DNA of 7,651 bases from Spirochaetaceae bacterium (GTDB lineage Bacteria; Spirochaetota; Spirochaetia; Treponematales; Breznakiellaceae), in assembly GCA_031278295.1 (NCBI GenBank), contig JAITKQ010000060.1, forward strand, positions 1 through 7,651, in the 5' to 3' direction. Position numbers and translations under genes: made by a program. The notes below the pieces were generated by a model, which saw only the letters and a list, made by a program, of their open reading frames with translations, had not been told where the DNA came from and made no database searches. Shown here piece by piece: positions 1 through 5,557 of the stretch. How positions within the stretch are numbered: the stretch's first letter is position 1; every line of letters starts with the position of its first letter.

Positions 1-475
1 CGTAAAGCGGGATGTTTAAACTCAAACCTATGCCCGCATATAACCATTCAACTTTTGGAACATTGACGTGTGCGGCTAAGGGTACTGTTAAACAAAGAGG
101 TGCCGAGGCAATGTCGGTAGAACTTTTAATTCCTTTAAAATCCTGATCCAAAATAAGATAGATATCAGGATGCATCAACAACCCGGTATTGAACGACAGC
201 CAGTGAAAAATGTAAAAATCATAGCTTAGCCCGAAATCAAACGTGGGTGCGTAGTTACCTTTCGGCATACTGCCCTCGGTCGCCGCGTTAAAAAAATCCC
301 CTATATTCGGCGTTAAGCCGAATCCGGAATTGAGTCCAAGCAGCATATCAAATGGCTGATGCTTGTGGACAACATCAGGACTTTCTCTTTCTTCCTGCGC
401 GAAAACACCGCCCGCGACAGAGGCCGCGACAGAGGCCGCGAGAACTAAAACCAAAATACTTTTTTTCTTTGCCGT
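1..475 (-). CDS. Outer-membrane beta-barrel protein, N-terminal part (cut by window edge), possible ACG start
   Basis: An open frame runs from 475 to the left edge (158 codons, no stop). Read from the ACG at 475-473 it gives a classic Sec signal peptide: Lys-rich n-region (residues 3-5), Leu/Val/Ala core (7-24) and a VFA|QEE cleavage site after residue 26. The mature part has alternating hydrophobic/polar stretches with aromatic ends (for example FDFGLSYDFYIFHWLSF, then LLMHPDIYLIL), as in small outer-membrane beta-barrels of spirochaetes and other diderms. No enzyme motif is seen. The start is chosen because AAGGAG (482-487) lies 6 bases upstream and a promoter lies at 509-537. No ATG, GTG or TTG is in frame at a usable distance upstream. 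The first conventional alternative is a TTG seven codons later, which would remove the Lys n-region. The ACG could be a mutated ATG, a rare start or a sequencing error. The exact family is not recognised. Confidence 0.72.
412..443. repeat. 12-bp tandem repeat in the signal-peptide region
   Basis: The 12-bp unit CCGCGACAGAGG occurs at 412-423 and 424-435, followed by a partial third copy at 436-443 with one mismatch. It is in frame with the beta-barrel gene and encodes a repeated Ala-Ala-Ser-Val block that lengthens the signal-peptide core. Loss or gain of a unit would change the core by four residues without shifting the frame. Confidence 0.85.
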
Positions 476-481
476 TTGTTT

Positions 482-487
482 CTCCTT
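482..487 (-). promoter_or_regulatory. Shine-Dalgarno AAGGAG of the beta-barrel gene
   Basis: A near-ideal AAGGAG stands 6 bases before the ACG at 475-473. It fixes the translation start at a triplet that is not a normal start codon. Confidence 0.7.
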
Positions 488-508
488 TACTTTGGCAACA
501 AAGTTTTT

Positions 509-537
509 GTTATGCGGTACAAACCATATTTTGTCAA
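509..537 (-). promoter_or_regulatory. Sigma70-like promoter of the beta-barrel gene
   Basis: On the minus strand a perfect -35 TTGACA (537-532) is separated by 17 bases from a -10 CATAAC (514-509; 4 of 6 match to TATAAT). Transcription would begin near 502 and leave a leader of about 27 bases that contains the AAGGAG site. The promoter implies that the beta-barrel gene is transcribed separately from the efflux operon that ends 49 bases upstream of it. Confidence 0.68.
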
Positions 538-585
538 GGCATTTCGGGGGGCGCGTTGTCAGGAGGCTGCCGGGGGAACGGGGGG
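538..585. other. G-run-rich spacer between the efflux operon and the beta-barrel promoter
   Basis: The spacer holds G runs on the plus strand at 546-551 (6 G), 572-576 (5 G) and 580-585 (6 G), plus GGAGG at 562-566. No hairpin followed by a T-run is visible, so no intrinsic terminator separates the ATPase gene from the beta-barrel promoter. No coding remnant of a permease is recognisable here. Confidence 0.5.
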
Positions 586-1269
586 TCAGTCGAGTCTGCC
601 GTCCATGATTTTTATCAGGCGTCTGGCCTGCGCCCCGACAAGCGGGTCGTGGGTAACTATTATGACTGTGGTGCCCGATGCGTTGATTTCTGAAAAGGTT
701 GAAAGTACGGTCTTGCCGGTTTGGGAATCGAGTGCGCCGGTCGGCTCGTCGGCGAGGATAATTTTAGGGCTGCCGGCAAGCGCCCTGGCGATGGCGGCCC
801 GCTGGTTTTGGCCGCCGGAAAGTTCGTGCGGCAGATGGCTCATCCTGTCGCCAAGTTCGACCCGTTCAAGCGCGTTGACGGCGAGTTCTTTCCACCGGTT
901 TTTTTCGACGCCCTGGTAGCGCAGAGGCAGCATCACGTTTTCCAAAACCGTCATTGACGGGATGAGGTGGTACTGCTGAAACACAAAACCCAAGGTACGG
1001 CTGCGCAGCACGGCAAGCGCCCTATCATTCAAAAGCGATATATCTTCGCCGTCTATCTTCACCATACCCGAAGTCGGGCGGTCAAGGCAGCCAATCAGAT
1101 TCATGCAGGTTGTTTTGCCGGAACCGGAGGGCCCCATGATCGAGACAAATTCCCCCTCGTTTATTGTGAAGGAAATGCCGTCAAGGGCGGTAACTATGTT
1201 CTGCCCCATCCGGTACTCGCGCCTCACGTTTTTTAGGCAGATGATTTCCTTCACCGCGGCGTCCGTCAA
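586..1269 (-). CDS. ABC transporter ATP-binding protein, MacB/LolD type
   Basis: A 227-residue cytoplasmic ATPase of the MacB/LolD/YknY group, which powers permeases that work with periplasmic adaptors or extract lipoproteins. All motifs are present: Walker A GPSGSGKTT (46-54), Q-loop (98-99, FQQYHLIPSMTVLENV), signature LSGGQ (150-154), Walker B IILADE (170-175), D-loop ALD (179-181) and H-loop His207. The residue after LSGGQ is Asn where Gln is usual (LSGGQNQR). Length is normal for a free-standing ATPase. The start is TTG (1269-1267) and overlaps the TGA of the adaptor gene by 4 bases (TTGA). The Shine-Dalgarno is weak, so translational coupling to the adaptor is likely. The gene sits last in a TolC-adaptor-ATPase operon, and no permease follows. 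Substrate cannot be read from the sequence. The family call is firm; the efflux role is inferred from neighbours. Confidence 0.93.
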   Translation of the reverse strand: MTDAAVKEIICLKNVRREYRMGQNIVTALDGISFTINEGEFVSIMGPSGSGKTTCMNLIGCLDRPTSGMVKIDGEDISLLNDRALAVLRSRTLGFVFQQYHLIPSMTVLENVMLPLRYQGVEKNRWKELAVNALERVELGDRMSHLPHELSGGQNQRAAIARALAGSPKIILADEPTGALDSQTGKTVLSTFSEINASGTTVIIVTHDPLVGAQARRLIKIMDGRLD

Positions 1270-2294
1270 AACCTGGTCGGCGGAGCGCCGCCTGCCGGCC
1301 CCCTGCCGGCAGGCGGACGCCGCGCCGTGCCGCGCCCGGAAACCGGCTCCTGTTGCAGGGCCTTTAACACGTCGCCCTCGTTAAGGCCGTCCATTATGCT
1401 TACAAAATTGTCCCCGTAAGGTTCCACCCTTACAAATACCCGCCCGCTCCTGCCTTCCTGTCCGATCCGCTCGGCATAGGCCCTTCCGTTTTCGTACCCT
1501 ATGGCCTGCCGTTCCACGAGAAGTACGGTAACGGGGGGGCTTATTTCGATACGGCCGGTAAAAGAATAGTAAGGCAGGATTTCCTGCGGCGGGTTTTCAA
1601 TCTTTATTTTGGCGTTGACGACCGTCGCCCCCCGGCTGGTTACCGTACCTACGGCGGGGAAAGATTCCAGATAACCTTCCACAAGCCCGTTTTGGTAGGC
1701 AGGGAAATTGAAAAGCGCCTTTTGACCCGGACGCAGTTTCGGCGCGTCCGTTTCGACAATTTCAACCGTGCTATGCAGGTAGCTTCTGTCAACAATTACG
1801 CCGACATTATCCTTAGCCTCAAGGTAATCGCCGGTTTGGGCCGTAAAGCTGGCTATAAGGCCGGAAAACGCCGCCGTAATGTTCCTGTCCTGTATTTTTT
1901 GCAGCAGTACGCCGCGCTGCCTTTCCATCAAAACAAGTTCCCGCCTGGAGCCGTTGACCCGTTTTTGTTCCATGTCAAAATCATGCTTTTCAAGGTTGTA
2001 ACGCTGCTCGCTGTCATCAAGCTGTAAGATCAGTTCCCCCTCTTCCACAGTGTCGCCCTCCGCCACGTAAACGGCGGTTACCGTGCCGTCCCCGGCGGCC
2101 CGCAGAGTCTGCTCCTGCGCCGCCGCGACATTTCCGGCAATTTCTATAACACTTTCATACGTTTCGGAACGTACGGTAAAGGTTCTATCCAGACCGCCGG
2201 AATTATTTTTTACACGGCGCGCTATTACGAGCGAGAGCGAAAGCACGGCCAACGCGCATACGGCTATGATAATTTTTTTTAGCTTTTTTTTCAT
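1266..2294 (-). CDS. Periplasmic adaptor (membrane fusion) protein, HlyD/MacA type
   Basis: A 342-residue adaptor that would link an inner-membrane ABC complex to a TolC-type channel. Lys-rich start and one membrane anchor (residues about 8-24) are followed by the first half of a biotinyl-lipoyl-like domain (about 54-95, with DGTVTAVYVAEGDTVEEGELILQLDDS). Next come a short charged helical section (about 96-136), the second lipoyl half (about 138-168, ITAAFSGLIASF...GDYLEA), a beta-barrel domain (about 172-255) and a membrane-proximal domain (about 255-315, ending DGLNEGDVL). The helical hairpin is short compared with E. coli MacA. The tail (318-342) is Pro/Gly/Arg-rich and is largely encoded by a GC-rich inverted repeat. 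The ATG at 2294 has AAGGG 5 bases upstream. The gene starts 24 bases after the TolC-like stop and overlaps the ATPase start by 4 bases, so the three form one operon. Confidence 0.9.
   Translation of the reverse strand: MKKKLKKIIIAVCALAVLSLSLVIARRVKNNSGGLDRTFTVRSETYESVIEIAGNVAAAQEQTLRAAGDGTVTAVYVAEGDTVEEGELILQLDDSEQRYNLEKHDFDMEQKRVNGSRRELVLMERQRGVLLQKIQDRNITAAFSGLIASFTAQTGDYLEAKDNVGVIVDRSYLHSTVEIVETDAPKLRPGQKALFNFPAYQNGLVEGYLESFPAVGTVTSRGATVVNAKIKIENPPQEILPYYSFTGRIEISPPVTVLLVERQAIGYENGRAYAERIGQEGRSGRVFVRVEPYGDNFVSIMDGLNEGDVLKALQQEPVSGRGTARRPPAGRGPAGGAPPTRF
1288..1316. repeat. Perfect 12-bp inverted repeat inside the adaptor gene
   Basis: Arms CCGCCTGCCGGC (1288-1299) and GCCGGCAGGCGG (1305-1316) are exactly complementary around a 5-base loop. 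The repeat encodes adaptor residues about 327-336 (PPAGRGPAGG) and lies 19 bases before the ATPase TTG start. It could fold in the operon mRNA near that start or be an inserted palindromic element. There is no U-tract, so it is not a standard terminator. Confidence 0.85.
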
Positions 2295-2318
2295 ACAAAC
2301 CCTTCGCCAATTCCTCCG

Positions 2319-3782
2319 CTATTCCGCAATGATGTACAGGTATACTCCGATTTGGTACAGAATCATATCGGTATCCGTGATAAGGCAGTTGTACCGTGCA
2401 TTCTCCCTGTTCGCTTCGGCCCTGCGGTACTCGCTTTCAGCAACAATGCCCTGCTCAAACCAGCCGCGCATATCCGCCAGAAGCTCGCTGTACAGTTCAA
2501 ACTGTTCGGCACGTTCCTGCCGCTGCCAGAGCAGATCGGAACGGTTCCTGTCAGTCTCGGCCAAAAGATCGTCCCAGTCTCTGACGGAATTTTCGATTCC
2601 GATAAGTTCCTTTTGGGCCGCAAGCGCGTTCTCCTCTTTTTTGAGCGGCGCGAGCGCGAGGGTTTCGCTGTCCAGGCCGAGCGACAGCTTGAGGGCGGGG
2701 ACGCTGTTACCGGCGCCGAGCGGAAACTCAAAGCCGCCGGAAAGGGTAAAGCCCCGCCACGAAAGTGAGACGCCGGCGTTGAGGCTGTGCACCCCGCCCT
2801 CCGCCCTGTTTTGAAAGGCCGTGTTGTTAAGCGTGGTGCCGCCCTCAAGGCGGACGCCGAGTTCGCCGTCCGCCTGACGGGACAGGGTGTTGATGTAGCG
2901 CTGCCATTCGGCGCTTTCAAGCTCAGTGTAGCGTGAACGGTCAAAGTCGGCGAGTGAAAGCAGCCCGCCGTCTTCCGGTGGGCCGGAAGACGGCGCGGGC
3001 ACAGTTCCGGGCAGGCTGTCAATGTTTTCCCTGCCGCAGTTTCGCGCAAAAACCGCCATATTCCGCCGCAAAAGCCGCTCGGCTTCAAGCGCCTCACGTT
3101 CAGCCTTTGCCAACTCCATACGCGCCGTCCGGAAGGTGGCGGAGCCCTCGTCGTAACCCTGCACCCTAACCTGGGCAAACTCAAGTTCCTCCGTCCAGCG
3201 CGTTTCATTCTTCGTATGGAGGGCGGCCTCCTGCTCATAGAGGTCGCGTAGGGCCTGGTAAAATTCCTTTTCCGTTTCCAGGGCCCGCTTTTGCATCCCC
3301 CTCCTCGCCTCCGTTACCGTCCGCTCCGCCTGTAGCAGTTCTACAGTCCGCTTTTTCCGGGCATTGCCGGTAATATCCGCGGACAGCGTGAGGGCCGTGT
3401 TGGAAGCCGTTACGCCGTCAGCGCCGCTCATGAGCAACGGAGAGCTGACCTTCAATTCCGCGTTGTTTGCCGCCGGCAGTTCCAGCGAGATTGAAGGTTC
3501 GGCCTCGAATTCGAATGGGCGAGCCCCGTCAAAAAAGAAAAACAGCGTTCCTGTGTTCAGTTTGACGCTAAAACCGTTTTCAAGCTCCGTCCGGGACAGC
3601 GACAACTCCGCCTGCCGCAACTCTATGGCGCGTGTTTTAAGTTCGCTGTCGTGCTCAATACGGCCCGTCAGCAGCGCGGCGATACCCTCACCCTCTTCCG
3701 CCCTCGCCGGTACGGCGGCAAACCACAGGATTACGCAAAAGAAAGAAACGGGAAAATGGCGTGAAAGTTTGTTAAGACGCAT
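2319..3782 (-). CDS. TolC-family outer-membrane efflux protein
   Basis: A 487-residue protein with a Sec signal peptide (core about 11-25, cleavage after ARA, residue 28) and the layout of the outer-membrane factor family. It has a helical segment (about 32-70), beta strands (about 71-138), long charged amphipathic helices (about 141-250), a Pro/Gly linker (about 258-273), a second strand set (about 305-372) and a second long helical region (about 375-470). Length is typical of TolC-like channels, which form trimers crossing the outer membrane and periplasm. The family is judged from architecture and from the adaptor and ATPase genes directly downstream. The ATG at 3782 has its best Shine-Dalgarno (GGAGG, 3800-3796) 13 bases upstream, longer than usual, and no better in-frame start is seen. 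A GC-rich inverted repeat encodes the linker. Confidence 0.85.
   Translation of the reverse strand: MRLNKLSRHFPVSFFCVILWFAAVPARAEEGEGIAALLTGRIEHDSELKTRAIELRQAELSLSRTELENGFSVKLNTGTLFFFFDGARPFEFEAEPSISLELPAANNAELKVSSPLLMSGADGVTASNTALTLSADITGNARKKRTVELLQAERTVTEARRGMQKRALETEKEFYQALRDLYEQEAALHTKNETRWTEELEFAQVRVQGYDEGSATFRTARMELAKAEREALEAERLLRRNMAVFARNCGRENIDSLPGTVPAPSSGPPEDGGLLSLADFDRSRYTELESAEWQRYINTLSRQADGELGVRLEGGTTLNNTAFQNRAEGGVHSLNAGVSLSWRGFTLSGGFEFPLGAGNSVPALKLSLGLDSETLALAPLKKEENALAAQKELIGIENSVRDWDDLLAETDRNRSDLLWQRQERAEQFELYSELLADMRGWFEQGIVAESEYRRAEANRENARYNCLITDTDMILYQIGVYLYIIAE
2966..2995. repeat. Perfect 13-bp inverted repeat inside the TolC-like gene
   Basis: Arms CGCCGTCTTCCGG (2966-2978) and CCGGAAGACGGCG (2983-2995) pair exactly around a 4-base loop. 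Beyond the arms, GCCCGC-like bases on both sides extend the symmetry imperfectly. The repeat encodes residues about 263-273 (APSSGPPEDGG), a linker between the two halves of the protein where an insertion would be tolerated. Confidence 0.87.
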
Positions 3783-3860
3783 AAAACCGGCGAGTCCTCC
3801 CCCAAAGCCGCAATTCCCCCTTTCGCCGTGAATCCAAAATCCGGCGTTTTGTTTTACCTA

Positions 3861-3889
3861 TTTAAACATATTTTTTATTTTCATGTTAC
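3861..3889 (-). promoter_or_regulatory. Candidate promoter of the TolC-adaptor-ATPase operon
   Basis: In the only AT-rich stretch upstream of the TolC-like gene, a -35-like GTAACA (3889-3884) is 17 bases from a -10-like TTTAAA (3866-3861). Each matches 4 of 6 consensus bases. The start would be near 3853, giving a leader of about 70 bases. This is a weak call resting on position, spacing and AT content. Confidence 0.35.
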
Positions 3890-3904
3890 AGGTTCCGGTT
3901 TTTT

Positions 3905-3976
3905 ATTCGCAGTGGGGTCTAATACCCCGCCCCTTGGGGCGGGGAGGTTCATTCGCAGTGGGGCGGAGAGGTTCAT
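3905..3976. repeat. 24-bp direct repeat, one copy split by a 22-bp palindromic insert
   Basis: Unit copy 2 starts at 3951 (ATTCGCAGTGGGG then CGGAGAGGTTC, followed by AT). Copy 1 begins identically at 3905-3917 and resumes as CGGGGAGGTTC at 3940-3950. Between these lie 22 bases (3918-3939) ending in GGGG, the same four bases that precede the insert. Removing the insert leaves two adjacent 24-bp copies with one mismatch. The blocks at 3936-3952 and 3960-3976 match at 16 of 17 positions. Confidence 0.75.
3914..3944. repeat. Two overlapping, mutually exclusive GC hairpins
   Basis: CCCCGCCCC (3925-3933) pairs perfectly with GGGGCGGGG (3936-3944). The same CCCC can instead pair in GGGGT-CTAAT-ACCCC (3914-3928), a 5-bp stem with a 5-base loop. 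The two stems share 3925-3928 and cannot form together. They lie upstream of the candidate promoter, so a role as a transcribed switch would need an earlier start site. Confidence 0.6.
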
Positions 3977-4019
3977 AAGATCACCCCCGATTATGCGTAC
4001 AGGGGGTACCAGGGCAATG

Positions 4020-4034
4020 CCCCCCCCCCCCCCC
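4020..4034. repeat. Homopolymeric tract of 15 C (poly-G on the minus strand)
   Basis: Fifteen consecutive C bases stand between the two operons, about 240 bases upstream of the TolC-like start. Tracts of this length change length readily by slipped-strand mispairing. Poly-G tracts near tpr promoters of Treponema pallidum are known to affect transcription. Here it is far from the candidate promoter, so a regulatory effect is only a possibility. Confidence 0.85.
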
Positions 4035-4078
4035 GTCAGTCTATTCCGTCTAATCCGTGACCGCTGAACCGGCAAAAA

Positions 4079-4879
4079 TCATATAGCATAGTCCTGGGGC
4101 GACATGGCGGCGATAAAATCGCTTACACGTTTGGGCACGGCCCCGCTGAAAATTTCACCGGGCGTGCCGCGGACAAGCAGCTCCCCGCCGTCCAGAAAGG
4201 CGATAAAGTCCGCCACCTCCCTGGCAAAAATCAGGTTGTGAGTCACGATTATCATCGTGTTGTTCTCCTTTACCAGGGTTCGTATAACGTTTAGGACTTC
4301 CCGCTCAAGCTCCGGGTCCAGAGCGCTGGTGGGTTCGTCAAATAGCAGCACGTCCGGCCTCATACCCAGCGCCCGCGCTATAGCCGCCCGCTGCTGCTGG
4401 CCTCCGGAGAGGGTGGAAGGGTAACTGTCCTTTTTGTCGTACATTTCAACTTTTTCAAGCAGGGCAAGGGCAAAGTCCCGCGCCTCGTTCGGATTCTCCT
4501 TTTTTACCAGCACCGGCCCTTCCATGATGTTTTCGAGCACCGTTTTATGGGGAAAAAGCTGAAAGTTCTGGAATACCATGCCGGTATGCCGCCTTAGAGA
4601 CAGAATTTCCCGTTGGCGGGCAAAATACGCTTTGCCGAAAGGGGGCCGTTTTTCGTTTTTTTCAAAGCGAAGTTCCTTACCGGCCACCCGTAGAACACCT
4701 TCGTCCGGGATCTCAAGCAGGTTGACGCAGCGCAGCATGGTTGATTTCCCCGCGCCGGAGGGGCCGATAAGCACGGTGGTCTTTCCCCTGGGCGCGTGGA
4801 AATTGATGTTCCGCAGCACCGGCAAGGCCCTGTGCGGCCCCTGCCTAAAACTTTTTTTTACCGCGTTGAGGAAGACCAT
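4079..4879 (-). CDS. Amino-acid ABC transporter ATP-binding protein (polar/sulfur amino acid type)
   Basis: A 266-residue ATPase of the GlnQ/HisP/TcyN group that energises amino-acid import. Motifs: Walker A GPSGAGKST (39-47), Q-loop in the family hallmark MVFQNFQLFPHKTVLENI (101-118, Gln104), signature LSGGQ (157-161), Walker B VLLFDEP (177-183), D-loop SALD (185-188) and H-loop His214. The 71-96 region between Walker A and the Q-loop carries a slightly long charged insert common in this group. The ATG (4879-4877) follows the permease TGA with no gap. An AGGGG about 7 bases upstream lies inside the permease gene, so it should be co-translated with the permease. Last gene of the transporter operon. 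Substrate is inferred from the partners. Confidence 0.94.
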   Translation of the reverse strand: MVFLNAVKKSFRQGPHRALPVLRNINFHAPRGKTTVLIGPSGAGKSTMLRCVNLLEIPDEGVLRVAGKELRFEKNEKRPPFGKAYFARQREILSLRRHTGMVFQNFQLFPHKTVLENIMEGPVLVKKENPNEARDFALALLEKVEMYDKKDSYPSTLSGGQQQRAAIARALGMRPDVLLFDEPTSALDPELEREVLNVIRTLVKENNTMIIVTHNLIFAREVADFIAFLDGGELLVRGTPGEIFSGAVPKRVSDFIAAMSPQDYAI

Positions 4880-5548
4880 TCAGCGTCCCCTGTACAGGGC
4901 TTTTTCCATCTTTGCCTGAAGCGCGGTAAGGACGGTACAGAAGGCAAGGTATATGAGGGCGGCCAGGCAGTACAGCAGCATCGGTTCGTAGGTACGGGCC
5001 GCGATGCGCTGGGTGGTCTGAAACATCTCCGCTATTGTGATGTTTGCCGCCAGGGATGTATCCTTTACCAGGCTGATGAAGGTATTGCTCAAGGGCGGCA
5101 GGGCTATCGCAAAACTCTGCGGCGCGATGATGCGGCGCAGGGCCTGCCACTTGGTCATGCTGAGTGAATAGGCCGCCTCCCACTGACCCCTCTGTATCGC
5201 CAGTATGGAAGCCCGTATCGATTCGGAACAGTAGGCCCCGACATTCAGCGAAAAGGCCGCTATCGCCGATGGAATCGCCCCCAGCCTGATCCCCATGCCT
5301 GGCAGTCCGAAGAACACGATGTAAAGCTGCACCAGAAGGGGAGTCCCCCTGAATACCCAGACATAGGCGGATGCGATTTTTTGCAGCGCCTTTATTTTGG
5401 AAAGCCGCATAGCGGCGGTGATCGACGCTATTACCAAACCGACACCGAAGGAAGCCACCGCCATCGGCATGGTAAGCAACAACCCGGCTTTTAGCATGGG
5501 CAAAAAAGATTCGCCGATTATCCTTAACGGGCGCGCCCATTCCGTCAT
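4880..5548 (-). CDS. Amino-acid ABC transporter permease, L-cystine TcyL/YecS type
   Basis: A 222-residue inner-membrane permease of the HisM/GlnP family. Membrane segments are expected at about 20-43, 60-83, 89-108 and 187-210. The conserved blocks FRGTPLLVQLYIVFFGLP (66-83), the EAA loop (GQWEAAYSLSMTKWQALRR, 121-139) and LPPLSNTFISLVKDTSLAANI (150-170) closely match, from memory, the E. coli cystine permease YecS/TcyL. That similarity is why cystine is favoured over glutamine or histidine. The usual Gly of the EAA loop is Ser130, a possible peculiarity at the ATPase contact. Only one permease gene is present, so it likely works as a homodimer. It begins 9 bases after the binding-protein stop, with a weak ribosome site, and abuts the ATPase gene. 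Confidence 0.93.
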   Translation of the reverse strand: MTEWARPLRIIGESFLPMLKAGLLLTMPMAVASFGVGLVIASITAAMRLSKIKALQKIASAYVWVFRGTPLLVQLYIVFFGLPGMGIRLGAIPSAIAAFSLNVGAYCSESIRASILAIQRGQWEAAYSLSMTKWQALRRIIAPQSFAIALPPLSNTFISLVKDTSLAANITIAEMFQTTQRIAARTYEPMLLYCLAALIYLAFCTVLTALQAKMEKALYRGR

Positions 5549-5557
5549 CCGTTTTAT

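Larger units (their letters stand above)
3783..4078. other. 296-base intergenic region upstream of the TolC-like operon
   Basis: No convincing gene lies here. From right to left it holds a segment with repeated CCGT words (about 4035-4063), a 15-base C tract (4020-4034), a GC-rich repeat cluster with hairpins (3905-3976), an AT-rich stretch with a candidate promoter (about 3850-3907) and the TolC-like ribosome site (3796-3800). Short open frames across it have biased, low-complexity translations made by the repeats. No intrinsic terminator with a U-tract is seen after the transporter ATPase stop at 4079. Confidence 0.7.

Noticed and set aside
352..919. Plus-strand frames near the left end
   Set aside because: They run antisense to the beta-barrel gene and the ATPase, with low-complexity or meaningless translations.
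1288..1316. Rho-independent terminator between adaptor and ATPase genes
   Set aside because: The stem is strong but no T-run follows on either strand, and it lies inside coding sequence of overlapping genes.
2363..3238. 291-codon open frame on the minus strand overlapping the TolC-like gene
   Set aside because: Its translation is Arg/Pro/Ser-rich with no domain, and it lies in another frame of a well-supported gene; GC-rich shadow.
3905..3976. CRISPR array
   Set aside because: Only two repeat units, adjacent without spacers, and no cas genes.
3828..4075. Short open frames on both strands in the large intergenic region
   Set aside because: Their residues come from the 24-bp repeats and the poly-C run (repeated RFIRS or MNL.AP, Gly or Pro runs); nothing indicates a protein.
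4845..5540. 231-codon minus-strand frame overlapping the permease gene
   Set aside because: No recognisable domain and no ribosome site, and it covers almost exactly the permease with conserved family motifs.
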